Source: JAPUEK01 sp963815355 (GTDB lineage Bacteria > Pseudomonadota > Alphaproteobacteria > Rhodobacterales > Rhodobacteraceae). Taken from it: a DNA stretch of 64,000 nt. The translations under genes and the position numbers were made by a program. Below the pieces are notes generated by a model. That model was not told the DNA's origin, ran no database searches, and saw nothing but the letters and a program-made list of their open reading frames with translations. Shown in pieces: positions 26,595 to 34,983 of this stretch. Position 1 is the stretch's first letter. Each line of letters starts with the position of its first letter. Where the stretch lies: positions 199,718 through 263,717 of the forward strand of contig CAWFGJ010000002.1 of NCBI GenBank assembly GCA_963815355.1, read 5' to 3'.

Positions 26595-27395
26595 ATGCAA
26601 GTCGGCGATATTCTGCTGCGGGAACTGGGCGGTGACGGGGTTTTGCGGTTGACGCTGAATGACGTGCGGCGGCGCAATGCGTTGTCGGAGGCGATGTTGG
26701 CCGCGCTGGGGGCTGCTTTTGCGGCGGCGGCGGCGGATGCGTCGGTGCGGGTCATCCTTTTGGCCGCCAATGGGCCGGCCTTTTGCGCAGGCCATGATCT
26801 GAAGGAGTTGGCGGCGGGCCGGGCGGCGCCCGACCGGGGGCGGGCCTATTTTGCCAGGATCATGGCGGCCTGTTCGGCGGTCATGCAGGCCATTGTCGGC
26901 TGCCCCAAGCCGGTGATTGCCGAGGTTGCGGGGGTTGCGACGGCGGCGGGGTGCCAATTGGTGGCCAGTTGCGATCTGGCTGTTGCCGCCGAGACGGCGC
27001 AATTCAGCACGCCGGGGGTGCATATCGGGTTGTTCTGTTCAACGCCGATGGTGGCGCTGTCGCGCAATGTGGGGGCCAAGCACGCGATGGAGATGTTGCT
27101 GACCGGCGACATGACGCCCGCGCACCGGGCGGTGGAGATCGGGTTGATCAACCGGGCCGTTGCCGCCGAAGAGTTGCAGGCGGTGGCCTTGGCCTTGGCG
27201 CGCAAGATCGCGTCCAAGTCCAGCCTGACCCTGGCCACGGGCAAGCGCGCGTTTTATGCGCAGCGCGAGATGGGTTTGGCGGAGGCCTATGATTACGCCT
27301 CGGGGGTTATGGTGGAAAACATGTTGGCGCAGGACGCCGAAGAAGGCATCGGGGCCTTTATCGGGAAGCGCGCCGCACAGTGGAAGGATGCATGA
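26595..27395 (+). CDS. Enoyl-CoA hydratase/isomerase family protein
   Basis: A 266-residue crotonase-fold enzyme. It has the oxyanion-hole stretch AFCAGHDLKEL near residue 60 and the second region VAGVATAAGCQLVASCDLAVA near 110, in which the usual catalytic glutamates of classical hydratases are not clearly kept, so hydratase activity is uncertain. The ATG at 26595 follows a G-rich ribosome site; 26577 is an alternative. The stop is 5 bases before the chosen start of the acyl-CoA ligase gene, so the pair probably degrades an acyl-CoA made by the ligase. Confidence 0.87.
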   Translation: MQVGDILLRELGGDGVLRLTLNDVRRRNALSEAMLAALGAAFAAAAADASVRVILLAANGPAFCAGHDLKELAAGRAAPDRGRAYFARIMAACSAVMQAIVGCPKPVIAEVAGVATAAGCQLVASCDLAVAAETAQFSTPGVHIGLFCSTPMVALSRNVGAKHAMEMLLTGDMTPAHRAVEIGLINRAVAAEELQAVALALARKIASKSSLTLATGKRAFYAQREMGLAEAYDYASGVMVENMLAQDAEEGIGAFIGKRAAQWKDA

Positions 27396-27399
27396 GCCG

Positions 27400-29082
27400 A
27401 TGGCACCGAACCCTTACAACACCGATCTGGACCGCAACCCGGCCAACCATCAACCTCTGACGCCGTTGAGCTTTCTGGAGCGTGCGGCCAGCGTGCATCC
27501 GGCGCATATAGCGATCGTGCATGGGGATTTGCGGCGCAGCTATGCCGCGTTCTATGCGCGCGCGCGTCAGTTGGCATCGGCCTTGGCGGCGCGGGGTGTC
27601 GGGCGGGGCGAGACGGTGTCTGCCCTGTTGGCGAATACGCCCGCGATGTTGGAGTGCCACTACGGCGTGCCGATGTGCGGGGCGGTTCTGCATTCCATCA
27701 ACACCCGGCTGGATGCGGCGACCATTGCGTTTCAGCTGGACCATACCCGGACGCGGATCGTGATCGTGGATGCCGAGTTCATGCCGCTGATGCAGGAGGC
27801 CTTGGCGTTGGCCGCGGTCACGCCGGTTTTGGTTCAGTATGATGATCCGGAATATGTCGGGCCGAGGATGTCAGTTGAGGCCGAGGATTATGAGGCGTTT
27901 GTGGCGGCGGGCGATCCTGATTTCGCGTGGTTGATGCCCGAGGATGAATGGGACGCGATCTCTGTCAACTACACCTCTGGCACGACGGGCGATCCGAAGG
28001 GGGTGGTGTCGCATCATCGTGGTGCCTATCTGCTGGCGCAGGGCAATGCCTTGACCTCGTCGATGCAAAAGCATGCGGTTTATCTGTGGACCTTGCCGAT
28101 GTTTCACTGCAACGGCTGGTGTTTCCCGTGGACGCTTTCGGCCATTATCGGCACCCATGTCTGCTTACGCCAGGTTCGGGCCGAGCCGATCTGGAAGGCG
28201 CTTGCCGAGGAGGGGGTGACCCATCTGTGCGGGGCGCCGATTGTGATGTCGCTGATGATCACCGCGCCACAGGCGGTCAAACGGGAACTTGGCCGCACGG
28301 TGCAGTTCTTTACCGCGGCCGCGCCGCCCCCCGAAAAGCTGTTGGCGGAGATGAAGGTTGCCGGTTTTGAGGTGACCCATCTTTACGGGTTGACCGAAAC
28401 CTATGGACCTTCCGTCGTTAATGACTGGCATGACGCCTGGTCTGCCTTGCCCTTGGCCGAGCAGGCCGCGTTGAAAGCCCGTCAGGGGGTGCGCTATCTG
28501 CCCTTGGAGGCGTTGGACGTGCGGGATCCCGACACGATGCAACCCGTGCCGCGGGACGGCGCGACGATGGGGGAGGTCATGTTTCGCGGCAACGTCGTCA
28601 TGAAGGGGTATTTCCGCAACCCGACGGCGACGGCACAGGCGTTTGAGGGGGGCTGGTTCCATTCGGGCGATCTGGGGGTGATGCACCCGGATGGGTATAT
28701 CCAGTTGAAGGACAGGTCGAAGGATATCATCATTTCGGGCGGCGAGAATATCTCGTCCATCGAGGTTGAAGAGGCGCTTTACCGGCATCCGGCGGTGGCC
28801 GTGGCCGCGGTGGTGGCGATGCCCCATCCCAAATGGGGCGAAACGCCCTGCGCGTTTATCGAGTTGGTCGCGGGGCAGCAGGCGGATGCCGAGGCGTTGA
28901 AAGCGTGGTGCCGCACGCATCTTGCGCCTTACAAGGTTCCGGGGCGGTTCTTGTTCATGGCCATTCCCAGAACCTCGACCGGGAAGGTGCAGAAGTTCGT
29001 TCTGCGCGCGATGGCGGAAAAGAGCGTTTCGGATGAGGGTTCGGCGGTGGGTTCGCCCGCAGGTTCGGGCGGGGGGGGCTGA
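27400..29082 (+). CDS. Acyl-CoA synthetase (AMP-forming), DmdB/AlkK-like
   Basis: This enzyme activates a carboxylic acid to its CoA thioester through an acyl-adenylate. In 560 residues the ATP-binding motif YTSGTTGDPKGV (about 190), the GLTET motif YGLTETYGP, GWFHSGDLGVMHPDGY and the C-terminal lysine region TSTGKVQKFVLR are all present. The layout matches medium-chain ligases and the methylmercaptopropionyl-CoA ligase DmdB of marine Rhodobacteraceae; I cannot choose between them. The ATG at 27400 fits family N-termini (NPYNTDLDRN); 27388 is possible. The last 20 residues, glycine-rich and encoded by a G-run, are unusual. Confidence 0.9.
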   Translation: MAPNPYNTDLDRNPANHQPLTPLSFLERAASVHPAHIAIVHGDLRRSYAAFYARARQLASALAARGVGRGETVSALLANTPAMLECHYGVPMCGAVLHSINTRLDAATIAFQLDHTRTRIVIVDAEFMPLMQEALALAAVTPVLVQYDDPEYVGPRMSVEAEDYEAFVAAGDPDFAWLMPEDEWDAISVNYTSGTTGDPKGVVSHHRGAYLLAQGNALTSSMQKHAVYLWTLPMFHCNGWCFPWTLSAIIGTHVCLRQVRAEPIWKALAEEGVTHLCGAPIVMSLMITAPQAVKRELGRTVQFFTAAAPPPEKLLAEMKVAGFEVTHLYGLTETYGPSVVNDWHDAWSALPLAEQAALKARQGVRYLPLEALDVRDPDTMQPVPRDGATMGEVMFRGNVVMKGYFRNPTATAQAFEGGWFHSGDLGVMHPDGYIQLKDRSKDIIISGGENISSIEVEEALYRHPAVAVAAVVAMPHPKWGETPCAFIELVAGQQADAEALKAWCRTHLAPYKVPGRFLFMAIPRTSTGKVQKFVLRAMAEKSVSDEGSAVGSPAGSGGGG

Positions 29083-29218
29083 GGACGGGGGGGGGGGCTG
29101 AGGGCGCGGTTCCGTGCCGGGCTTTGGCGCGTGGCGTGGCGGGAGGCTGTTTCGGGCGCGGACCGGGCCCTTTCGTTTTGGGGCGGAACACGGTAGGCGG
29201 CGCGTTGGCGCAGGCGGC

Positions 29219-29270
29219 CCGGGGGTTTCACACCCCCGGACCCCCGTGGGATATTTGAGGACAGAAAATG
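29219..29270 (+). repeat. Dispersed intergenic repeat, copy 3
   Basis: Nearly the same 50 bases as copy 2: the CCGGGGG/CCCCCGG hairpin followed by GGATATTT-GA-GGACAGAAAATG. Here the final ATG is the likely start codon of tgt and the GAGGA inside the tail is its ribosome binding site. Confidence 0.8.
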
Positions 29271-30418
29271 CAGGAAGCGATCGGGATGGGGGCAAAGTTC
29301 GGGTTCACGCTGGCGGCGACCGACGGGGCTGCGCGGACCGGCGTGATCTCCACGCCGCGCGGCGAGATCCGCACGCCGGCCTTCATGCCGGTGGGCACGG
29401 CCGGCGACGGTCAAGGCGATGCTGCCGGAAAGCGTGCGCGCGACCGGGGCCGATATCCTGTTGGGCAACACCTATCATCTGATGCTGCGGCCCACGGCCG
29501 AGCGGATCGCGCGCTTTGGGCGGGTTGCACCGGTTCATGAACTGGGAGCGGCCGATCCTGACGGATTCCGGCGGGTTTCAGGTGATGTCCTTGGCCAGTC
29601 TGCGCAAGCTGACCGAGGAGGGGGTGCGGTTTTCGAGCCATATCGACGGGTCAAAGCATATGCTGAGCCCGGAACGGAGCATGGAGATTCAGAAGCTGTT
29701 GGGCTCGGACATCGTGATGTGTTTCGACGAATGCCCGGCTTTGCCCGCGACCGATGCGGAGGTGGCCAAGTCCATGCGGCTGTCGATGCGCTGGGCGCAG
29801 CGGTCGCGCGATGCTTTTGGCGACCGGCCGGGCCATGCGCTGTTCGGGATCATGCAGGGCGGGGTGACGCAGGACTTGCGCGCCGAGAGTGCCGAGGCGC
29901 TGCGGGCCATCGGCTTTGACGGCTATGCGGTGGGCGGTCTGGCGGTGGGCGAGGGGCAGGAGGCGATGTTTTCGGTGCTCGACTATGCGCCGGGCATGCT
30001 GCCCGAGGACAAGCCGCGCTATCTGATGGGGGTGGGCAAGCCCGATGACATCGTAGGTGCGGTGGAACGCGGCATCGACATGATGGACTGTGTGTTGCCG
30101 TCGCGCTCTGGCCGGACGGGGCAGGCATGGACGCGGCGCGGGCAGGTCAATATCAAGAACGCCCGCCACCAGAACGATCCGCGCCCCTTGGATGAGGCTT
30201 GCGCCTGCCCGGCGTGCCGGAACTATTCGCGCGCCTATCTGCACCATGTGAACAAGGCGCAGGAGATCATCGCATCAATGCTGCTGACCTGGCACAACCT
30301 GCATTATTATCAGGACTTGATGCAGGGGTTGCGCGACGCGATTGCGGGGCAGCGGCTGGCGGGGTTTGTTGCGGCCTTTCACGCAGAGCGGGCGGCGGGC
30401 GATATCGAGCCGCTTTAG
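29268..30418 (+). CDS. tgt: tRNA-guanine transglycosylase, with two one-base insertions
   Basis: Tgt exchanges guanine 34 for preQ1 in GUN-anticodon tRNAs, part of queuosine synthesis; queA for a later step is at 60428. The frame is broken twice: an extra G at 29403-29404 (after FMPVGTA) and an extra G in the run 29518-29520 (after ERIARF). With both removed the protein reads without interruption to 30418, about 382 residues, with the DSGGFQVMS active-site segment, the GGLAVGEG loop and the zinc site CACPACRNYSRAYLHH. Normal length and intact motifs point to sequence errors rather than decay. Confidence 0.93.
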
Positions 30419-30652
30419 GCCAAAAGGGCGTGGTTGCCGGCGACGGGTTGGGACTTTTGGGCCTAGGCGCAAAAATCCTTCGCATTCACGCCTTGCCCTT
30501 GCCGCATCACAGGCGGATGATCGGGAAAGAACAGTCGCGGCCCGAGGTTGACACTTGCAGGTTGCCACCACAAATACAGAGTCCGAAGAGGGGAAGGTCC
30601 ATATGTTGCCGATGCACGGGACGCGGGCCTTCCTGCCAGAAAGGAAACCGAA

Positions 30653-33062
30653 ATGACTGACTCCCTTTCCACCAGTTACCCGGTTCTGCCGCTGCGTGAC
30701 ATCGTGGTCTTCCCGCATATGATCGTGCCCTTGTTCGTGGGGCGCGAGAAATCGGTGCGGGCGCTCGAAGAGGTCATGGCAGACGACAAGCAGATCTTGC
30801 TGTCTTCTCAGGTGGATCCATCGGTGGATGATCCGCAGACCGAGGGCATCTACCGCGTGGGCGTTTTGGCCAACGTGTTGCAATTGCTTAAGCTTCCCGA
30901 TGGCACCGTTAAGGTGTTGGTCGAGGGCAAGGCGCGGGTCAAGATCACCGAGTTCGTTGAAAACCCCAATTTCTTTGAGGCGCGGGCGGAACTGCTGGAA
31001 GAGGCGGACGGCGACGCGCTGTCGGTCGAGGCGCTTTTGCGGTCGGTCTCCGACGAGTTTGAGCGTTACGCCAAGATCCGCAAGAACATCCCCGAAGAGG
31101 CGCTTGCCGCCGTGTCCGAAACGCGTGAGCCGGCCCGTCTGGCCGATTTGGTTGCGGGTCATCTGGGCATTGAAGTCGCGCAAAAGCAGGATTTGCTGGA
31201 AACGCTGGATGTGGCCGAGCGGCTGGAGAAGGTCTACGGCCAGATGCAGGGCGAAATGTCCGTGCTTCAGGTCGAGAAAAAGATCAAATCCCGCGTCAAG
31301 ACCCAGATGGAGCGCACGCAGCGCGAATATTATCTGAATGAGCAGATGAAGGCCATTCAGAAGGAATTGGGCGACGGCGAAGACGGCCAGAACGAATTGG
31401 CCGAGTTGGAAGAGCGGATCAAGAAGACCCAGCTTTCCAAAGAGGCGCGCGACAAGGCCGAGGGTGAGCTGAAAAAGCTGAAATCCATGAGCCCGATGAG
31501 TGCCGAGGCGACGGTGGTGCGCAACTACCTCGACTGGCTGTTGGGTGTGCCGTGGGGCGTGAAATCGCGCGTCAAGAAAGATCTGGCGGCGGCGCAAAAG
31601 GTGCTGGATGCCGATCACTACGGTCTGGAAAAGGTCAAAGAGCGGATCGTCGAATATCTGGCGGTTCAGGCGCGCTCGGCCAAGCTGAAGGGGCCGATCC
31701 TGTGCCTCGTCGGGCCTCCGGGTGTGGGCAAGACCACGTCTGGGGCGGTCGGTCGCCAAGGCCACGGGGCGCGAGTTCATCCGCATCTCGCTGGGCGGGG
31801 TGCGCGACGAATCCGAGATCCGCGGCCACCGTCGGACCTATATCGGGTCGATGCCGGGCAAGATCATTCAGGCGCTGAAGAAGGCGAAGACCACCAATCC
31901 GCTGATCTTGTTGGATGAAATCGACAAGATGGGTCAGGATTTCCGGGGCGACCCGGCCAGCGCGATGCTGGAGGTGCTGGACCCGGAACAGAACTCGACC
32001 TTCGTGGATCACTATCTGGAGGTCGAATACGACCTGTCGAACGTGATGTTCATCACCACGGCGAACTCTTACAACATGCCCGGCCCGCTGTTGGACCGCA
32101 TGGAGATCATCGCCCTTGCCGGCTATACCGAAGACGAGAAGCGCGAGATTGCCAAAGGCCATCTGGTGCCCAAGCAAATCGACGGTCACGCGTTGCGCAA
32201 AGGGGAATTCAAGGTCTCGGATGAGGCGTTGATGGAGATGATCCGCACCTATACCCGCGAAGCGGGCGTGCGGAACCTTGAGCGTGAGATCGCCAAGCTG
32301 GCGCGCAAGGCCGTGACCGAGATCGTCAAGAAGACCGCGAAATCGGTCGAGGTGACGCCGGACAAGCTGGAGGGCTATCTGGGGGTCAAGCGCTATCGCT
32401 ATGGTCTGGCCGAGAAGGAAGATCAGGTGGGCGTGGTGACGGGTCTGGCCTGGACCAGCGTGGGCGGCGATCTGTTGCAGATCGAAGCGCTGCGGCTGCC
32501 GGGCAAGGGCCGGATGAAGACCACGGGCAAGCTGGGCGATGTGATGAAGGAATCCATCGATGCAGCGGCGTCTTATGTCCGCTCGATCAGCCCGTCGATC
32601 GGGGTGAAGCCGCCGAAGTTTGAGACGATGGACATTCACGTTCACGTCCCCGATGGGGCCACACCAAAGGACGGGCCGTCGGCCGGTCTGGCGATGGTCA
32701 CCTCAATCGTGTCGGTGTTGACCGGGATTCCGGTCAAGAAAGACATCGCCATGACGGGCGAAGTGTCGTTGCGTGGCAATGCGATGCCGATTGGCGGGCT
32801 GAAAGAAAAGCTGCTGGCGGCGCTGCGGGGCGGGATCAAGACGGTGTTTATCCCGGAAGAGAATGAAAAGGATCTGGTGGAGATCCCGGACAACGTCAAA
32901 CAGGGGCTGACGATTATTCCCGTCAGCCACGTCCGCGAGGTTCTGGCGCAGGCTTTGGTGCGTCAGCCAGAGCCCGTGGAATGGGATGAGTTGGCCGAAG
33001 AGGCCGCTGCTGCCGCGCGCAAAGCGGCCGCAGAGGCCAGCCCAAGCCTGACGGCGCATTAA
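30653..33062 (+). CDS. lon: ATP-dependent protease Lon, with a one-base insertion
   Basis: Lon is the cytoplasmic AAA+ serine protease that degrades damaged and regulatory proteins. The N-terminal substrate domain (LPLRDIVVFPHMIVPLFVGREKS) and the Walker A GPPGVGKT lie in the first frame up to about 31735. The frame then shifts by one within 31736-31745, exactly behind Walker A; the rest has LLDEIDKM (Walker B) and the protease dyad (PKDGPSAGLAM serine, MPIGGLKEKLLAA lysine). Removing one base gives about 802 residues, the usual Lon length. The ATG at 30653 follows AAGGAAA. Confidence 0.94.
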
Positions 33063-33085
33063 GCGCGGGTTTCCAAACCGAACGA

Positions 33086-33114
33086 AAAAGGCGCGCCGGG
33101 TTGGCGCGCCTTTT
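33086..33114 (+). terminator. Intrinsic terminator after lon
   Basis: An A-run, GGCGCGCC, 5-base loop, GGCGCGCC and TTTT form a symmetric hairpin 24 bases after the lon stop; symmetry suggests it also works for the convergent gene at 33134. Confidence 0.9.
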
Positions 33115-33133
33115 GTATTTGCAGGGCAGGCGG

Positions 33134-33553
33134 TTAGTGGATGACCTTCATCTTGATTCCAAGGCGGCCATAATCAACCGCCATCAGGCCGTTGGCGTAG
33201 GTCACCACCGCGTCGGGCATCGCTGCCAGCACGTCTTGGGCCATCACGCCCTCAAACCGCTGTGCCGAACCGATGTAGCGGTAGCGGTAGACCGGAAGGC
33301 CCTTGGCCATGCCAACCCAAGTCACATCGGTTTTCATGCGACGGTCTGAGGCGGAAACATCTTCGCCGCTGCTGCCAGCGACGGCGGCGGCCACGACCAG
33401 AAGCAGCAAGAGCGGCACAATGATGCCCCCGGCGCTGGAAGAGGTCTGTGCCGCGACCACTTCGGGTTCCATTACGGGTTCTGCCATGCCGCCGGCAAGG
33501 GCGGGCAGGCCCAGTAGGGCAAGGACAGAACTGGTTGCAAACAAACGGCGCAT
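33134..33553 (-). CDS. Secreted/membrane protein with S74-like chaperone region
   Basis: A 139-residue protein with a signal peptide of about 20 residues (MRRLFATSSVLALLGLPALA), a hydrophobic segment at about 43-61, and a C-terminal part beginning SDRRMKTDVTWVG and continuing GLPVYRYRYIG...RFEGVMAQDVLAAMPDAV. That pattern is the hallmark of the intramolecular chaperone/autoprotease domain (Peptidase S74) at the end of phage tail spikes. Here it is free-standing and exported. The ATG at 33553 is used since the signal peptide starts there. Function unknown; possibly a surface assembly factor. Confidence 0.75.
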   Translation of the reverse strand: MRRLFATSSVLALLGLPALAGGMAEPVMEPEVVAAQTSSSAGGIIVPLLLLLVVAAAVAGSSGEDVSASDRRMKTDVTWVGMAKGLPVYRYRYIGSAQRFEGVMAQDVLAAMPDAVVTYANGLMAVDYGRLGIKMKVIH

Positions 33554-33687
33554 TCCGGGGCTCCTATGGCTGGGGGACGTGGGGGAAAGGGTCTGCTCGC
33601 TTGGCCATTCGGTCAAGTTAAACCACGAGGTTTCGGGGAATTGGCGGCAGATACAGCGTAAATTGGTGGCATTGTTTCCAAGTTGCC

Positions 33688-33693
33688 TATAAT
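33688..33693 (+). promoter_or_regulatory. Probable -10 element (TATAAT) for the HU-like gene
   Basis: A perfect TATAAT hexamer 53 bases before the start at 33747, with a modest -35 candidate TTGGTG 19 bases upstream. Confidence 0.4.
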
Positions 33694-33746
33694 CTTGAGG
33701 CCAATCGCCGCCTTACGCGGCAAAAACCCGAACAGACAGGACTGAC

Positions 33747-34166
33747 ATGGCCTCTGCTCCCGCTAAGAAACTGACGGCTGTGAAATCTGCCGCGAAACTT
33801 CCCGTCGCACCGGTGGCCAAAGTGACGCCGCAAGTGGAACTGGCGGTCGAGGACGCGGCCGAGGACACCTCTAACACGGTGCCGCAGCTGCGGCTGAAGG
33901 ACTTGGTCGAACAGGTTGCCGAAGCGACCGACACCAAGAAACCCGCGGCCCGCGAGATGGTCGAAGCCGTGCTGGCCGCAATGGCCGCTGCCTTGGACAA
34001 GGGCGAGGGGTTGAACCTGCCGCCCTTGGGCCGGGTTCGGATCGCGCGCAACAAGACGGACGATCAGGGTAGCATTCTGACGCTGAAACTGAAGCGCAGC
34101 GGGGCTGCCAAGCCCGAGAAATCGGACGACAAAGAGGGTCTTGCAGAGGACGGTGAAGATAGCTAA
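33747..34166 (+). CDS. HU-family DNA-binding protein with N-terminal extension
   Basis: A 139-residue protein. Residues about 48-115 match the HU/IHF fold (LRLKDLVEQVAEATDTKKPAAREMVEAVLAAMAAAL, then LNLPPLGRVRIARNK), including the helical dimer part and the start of the DNA-binding arm, but the arm is shorter than in classical HU. The first 45 residues are Ala/Lys/Val-rich (MASAPAKKLTAVKSAAKL) and the tail is charged. This type is frequent in Rhodobacteraceae beside the normal HU genes. It should bind or bend DNA; the targets are unknown. Confidence 0.82.
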   Translation: MASAPAKKLTAVKSAAKLPVAPVAKVTPQVELAVEDAAEDTSNTVPQLRLKDLVEQVAEATDTKKPAAREMVEAVLAAMAAALDKGEGLNLPPLGRVRIARNKTDDQGSILTLKLKRSGAAKPEKSDDKEGLAEDGEDS

Positions 34167-34179
34167 ACACCGCGCCAAC

Positions 34180-34254
34180 GGGAGATTAGCTCAGTGGTAG
34201 AGCGCTTCGTTCACATCGAAGATGTCAGGGGTTCAAATCCCTTATCTCCCACCA
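34180..34254 (+). tRNA. tRNA-Val (CAC)
   Basis: A 75-base cloverleaf with acceptor stem GGGAGAT/ATCTCCC, the D-arm GCTCAGTGGTAGAGC, anticodon loop TTCACAT (anticodon CAC), T-arm GGTTCAAATCC and an encoded CCA. It lies 13 bases after the HU-like gene. Confidence 0.95.
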
Positions 34255-34260
34255 TGATAC

Positions 34261-34289
34261 AAAAGCGCGCCTGAAAGGGCGCGCTTTTT
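34261..34289 (+). terminator. Intrinsic terminator after tRNA-Val(CAC)
   Basis: GCGCGCC, 5-base loop, GGGCGCGC and TTTTT, with an upstream A-run, 7 bases behind the tRNA. Confidence 0.88.
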
Positions 34290-34317
34290 GCTTGTGGGGC
34301 AGGGGGTTGGCCTATGC

Positions 34318-34623
34318 TTAGGGGGTGGTCGCGTTGCCCTTGGCGCGTTTCTGCGCCCGTTCGGGAATCCAGTTGCCGTGGGTGTCGGATTGGCGCAGGG
34401 CCGCGATATGGCGGCACACTTCGCCCAAGGTGAAGAGGAACGCGGCAGAGGCCAGCAAGGTCGTGACCACTGCCAAAAGGATCATCGTGCTGTCACCGGC
34501 ATCGGAGCGGCCATCGCCCAAGTCAAAAAAGCTGAGGTCGCTGAAATTGATCACCACGGCGCTGAGCAACACTACGCCCCAGGCGGCGACTCCGATCAGA
34601 TAAGGGGGGACTGGGCGCTTCAT
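34318..34623 (-). CDS. Small two-TM membrane protein
   Basis: A 101-residue protein with two hydrophobic segments (about 5-27, PPYLIGVAAWGVVLLSAVVI; about 45-70, MILLAVVTTLLASAAFLFTL) and a charged C-terminal tail. I do not recognise a family. The ATG at 34623 follows GAGGA with good spacing; an in-frame ATG at 34635 overlaps that site. It lies convergent to the tRNA-Val terminator. Confidence 0.65.
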   Translation of the reverse strand: MKRPVPPYLIGVAAWGVVLLSAVVINFSDLSFFDLGDGRSDAGDSTMILLAVVTTLLASAAFLFTLGEVCRHIAALRQSDTHGNWIPERAQKRAKGNATTP

Positions 34624-34776
34624 GTGATTCCTCATTTGCAACCCTAGGGTGCTGCCGCTTTCGGGCAGTATCATGGCGGTGGTGCGACGATGATAAAGGC
34701 AGGTAAAAAGATTGCGCGCGCGGGCCAATCAGAGGGGCTTGCGTTTTAGGGCAGGGTCAGGCTATGAGCCGGGCAC

Positions 34777-34852
34777 GGGTTGTTAGCTCAGTTGGTAGAG
34801 CGTCTCGTTTACACCGAGAATGTCGGCGGTTCGAGCCCGTCACGACCCACCA
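34777..34852 (+). tRNA. tRNA-Val (UAC)
   Basis: A 76-base cloverleaf: acceptor GGGTTGT with ACGACCC (one G-U pair), D-arm GCTCAGTTGGTAGAGC, anticodon loop TTTACAC (anticodon TAC in DNA), T-arm GGTTCGAGCC and an encoded CCA. Confidence 0.95.
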
Positions 34853-34983
34853 TCCCCCCCTTTGCGACTGCACCGCTTGGCCGCTGGCCTGTGATCTGCT
34901 GCACAACTCGCGCGCGGTGATGGGGAATGTGGCAGCGTTACAAATCGCCTATATGATTGGGGAACCTGTCATGGAGAGCCGCA

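Noticed and set aside
24858..27023. A 721-codon open frame on the minus strand opposite nrdJ and the hydratase gene
   Set aside because: It mirrors two real plus-strand genes, has Arg/His/Pro-rich composition and no recognisable domain; a common effect of high G+C codon use.
30541..30580. Sigma-70 or heat-shock promoter of lon
   Set aside because: A TTGACA word is present at 30548, but no acceptable -10 element or RpoH pattern lies at proper spacing.
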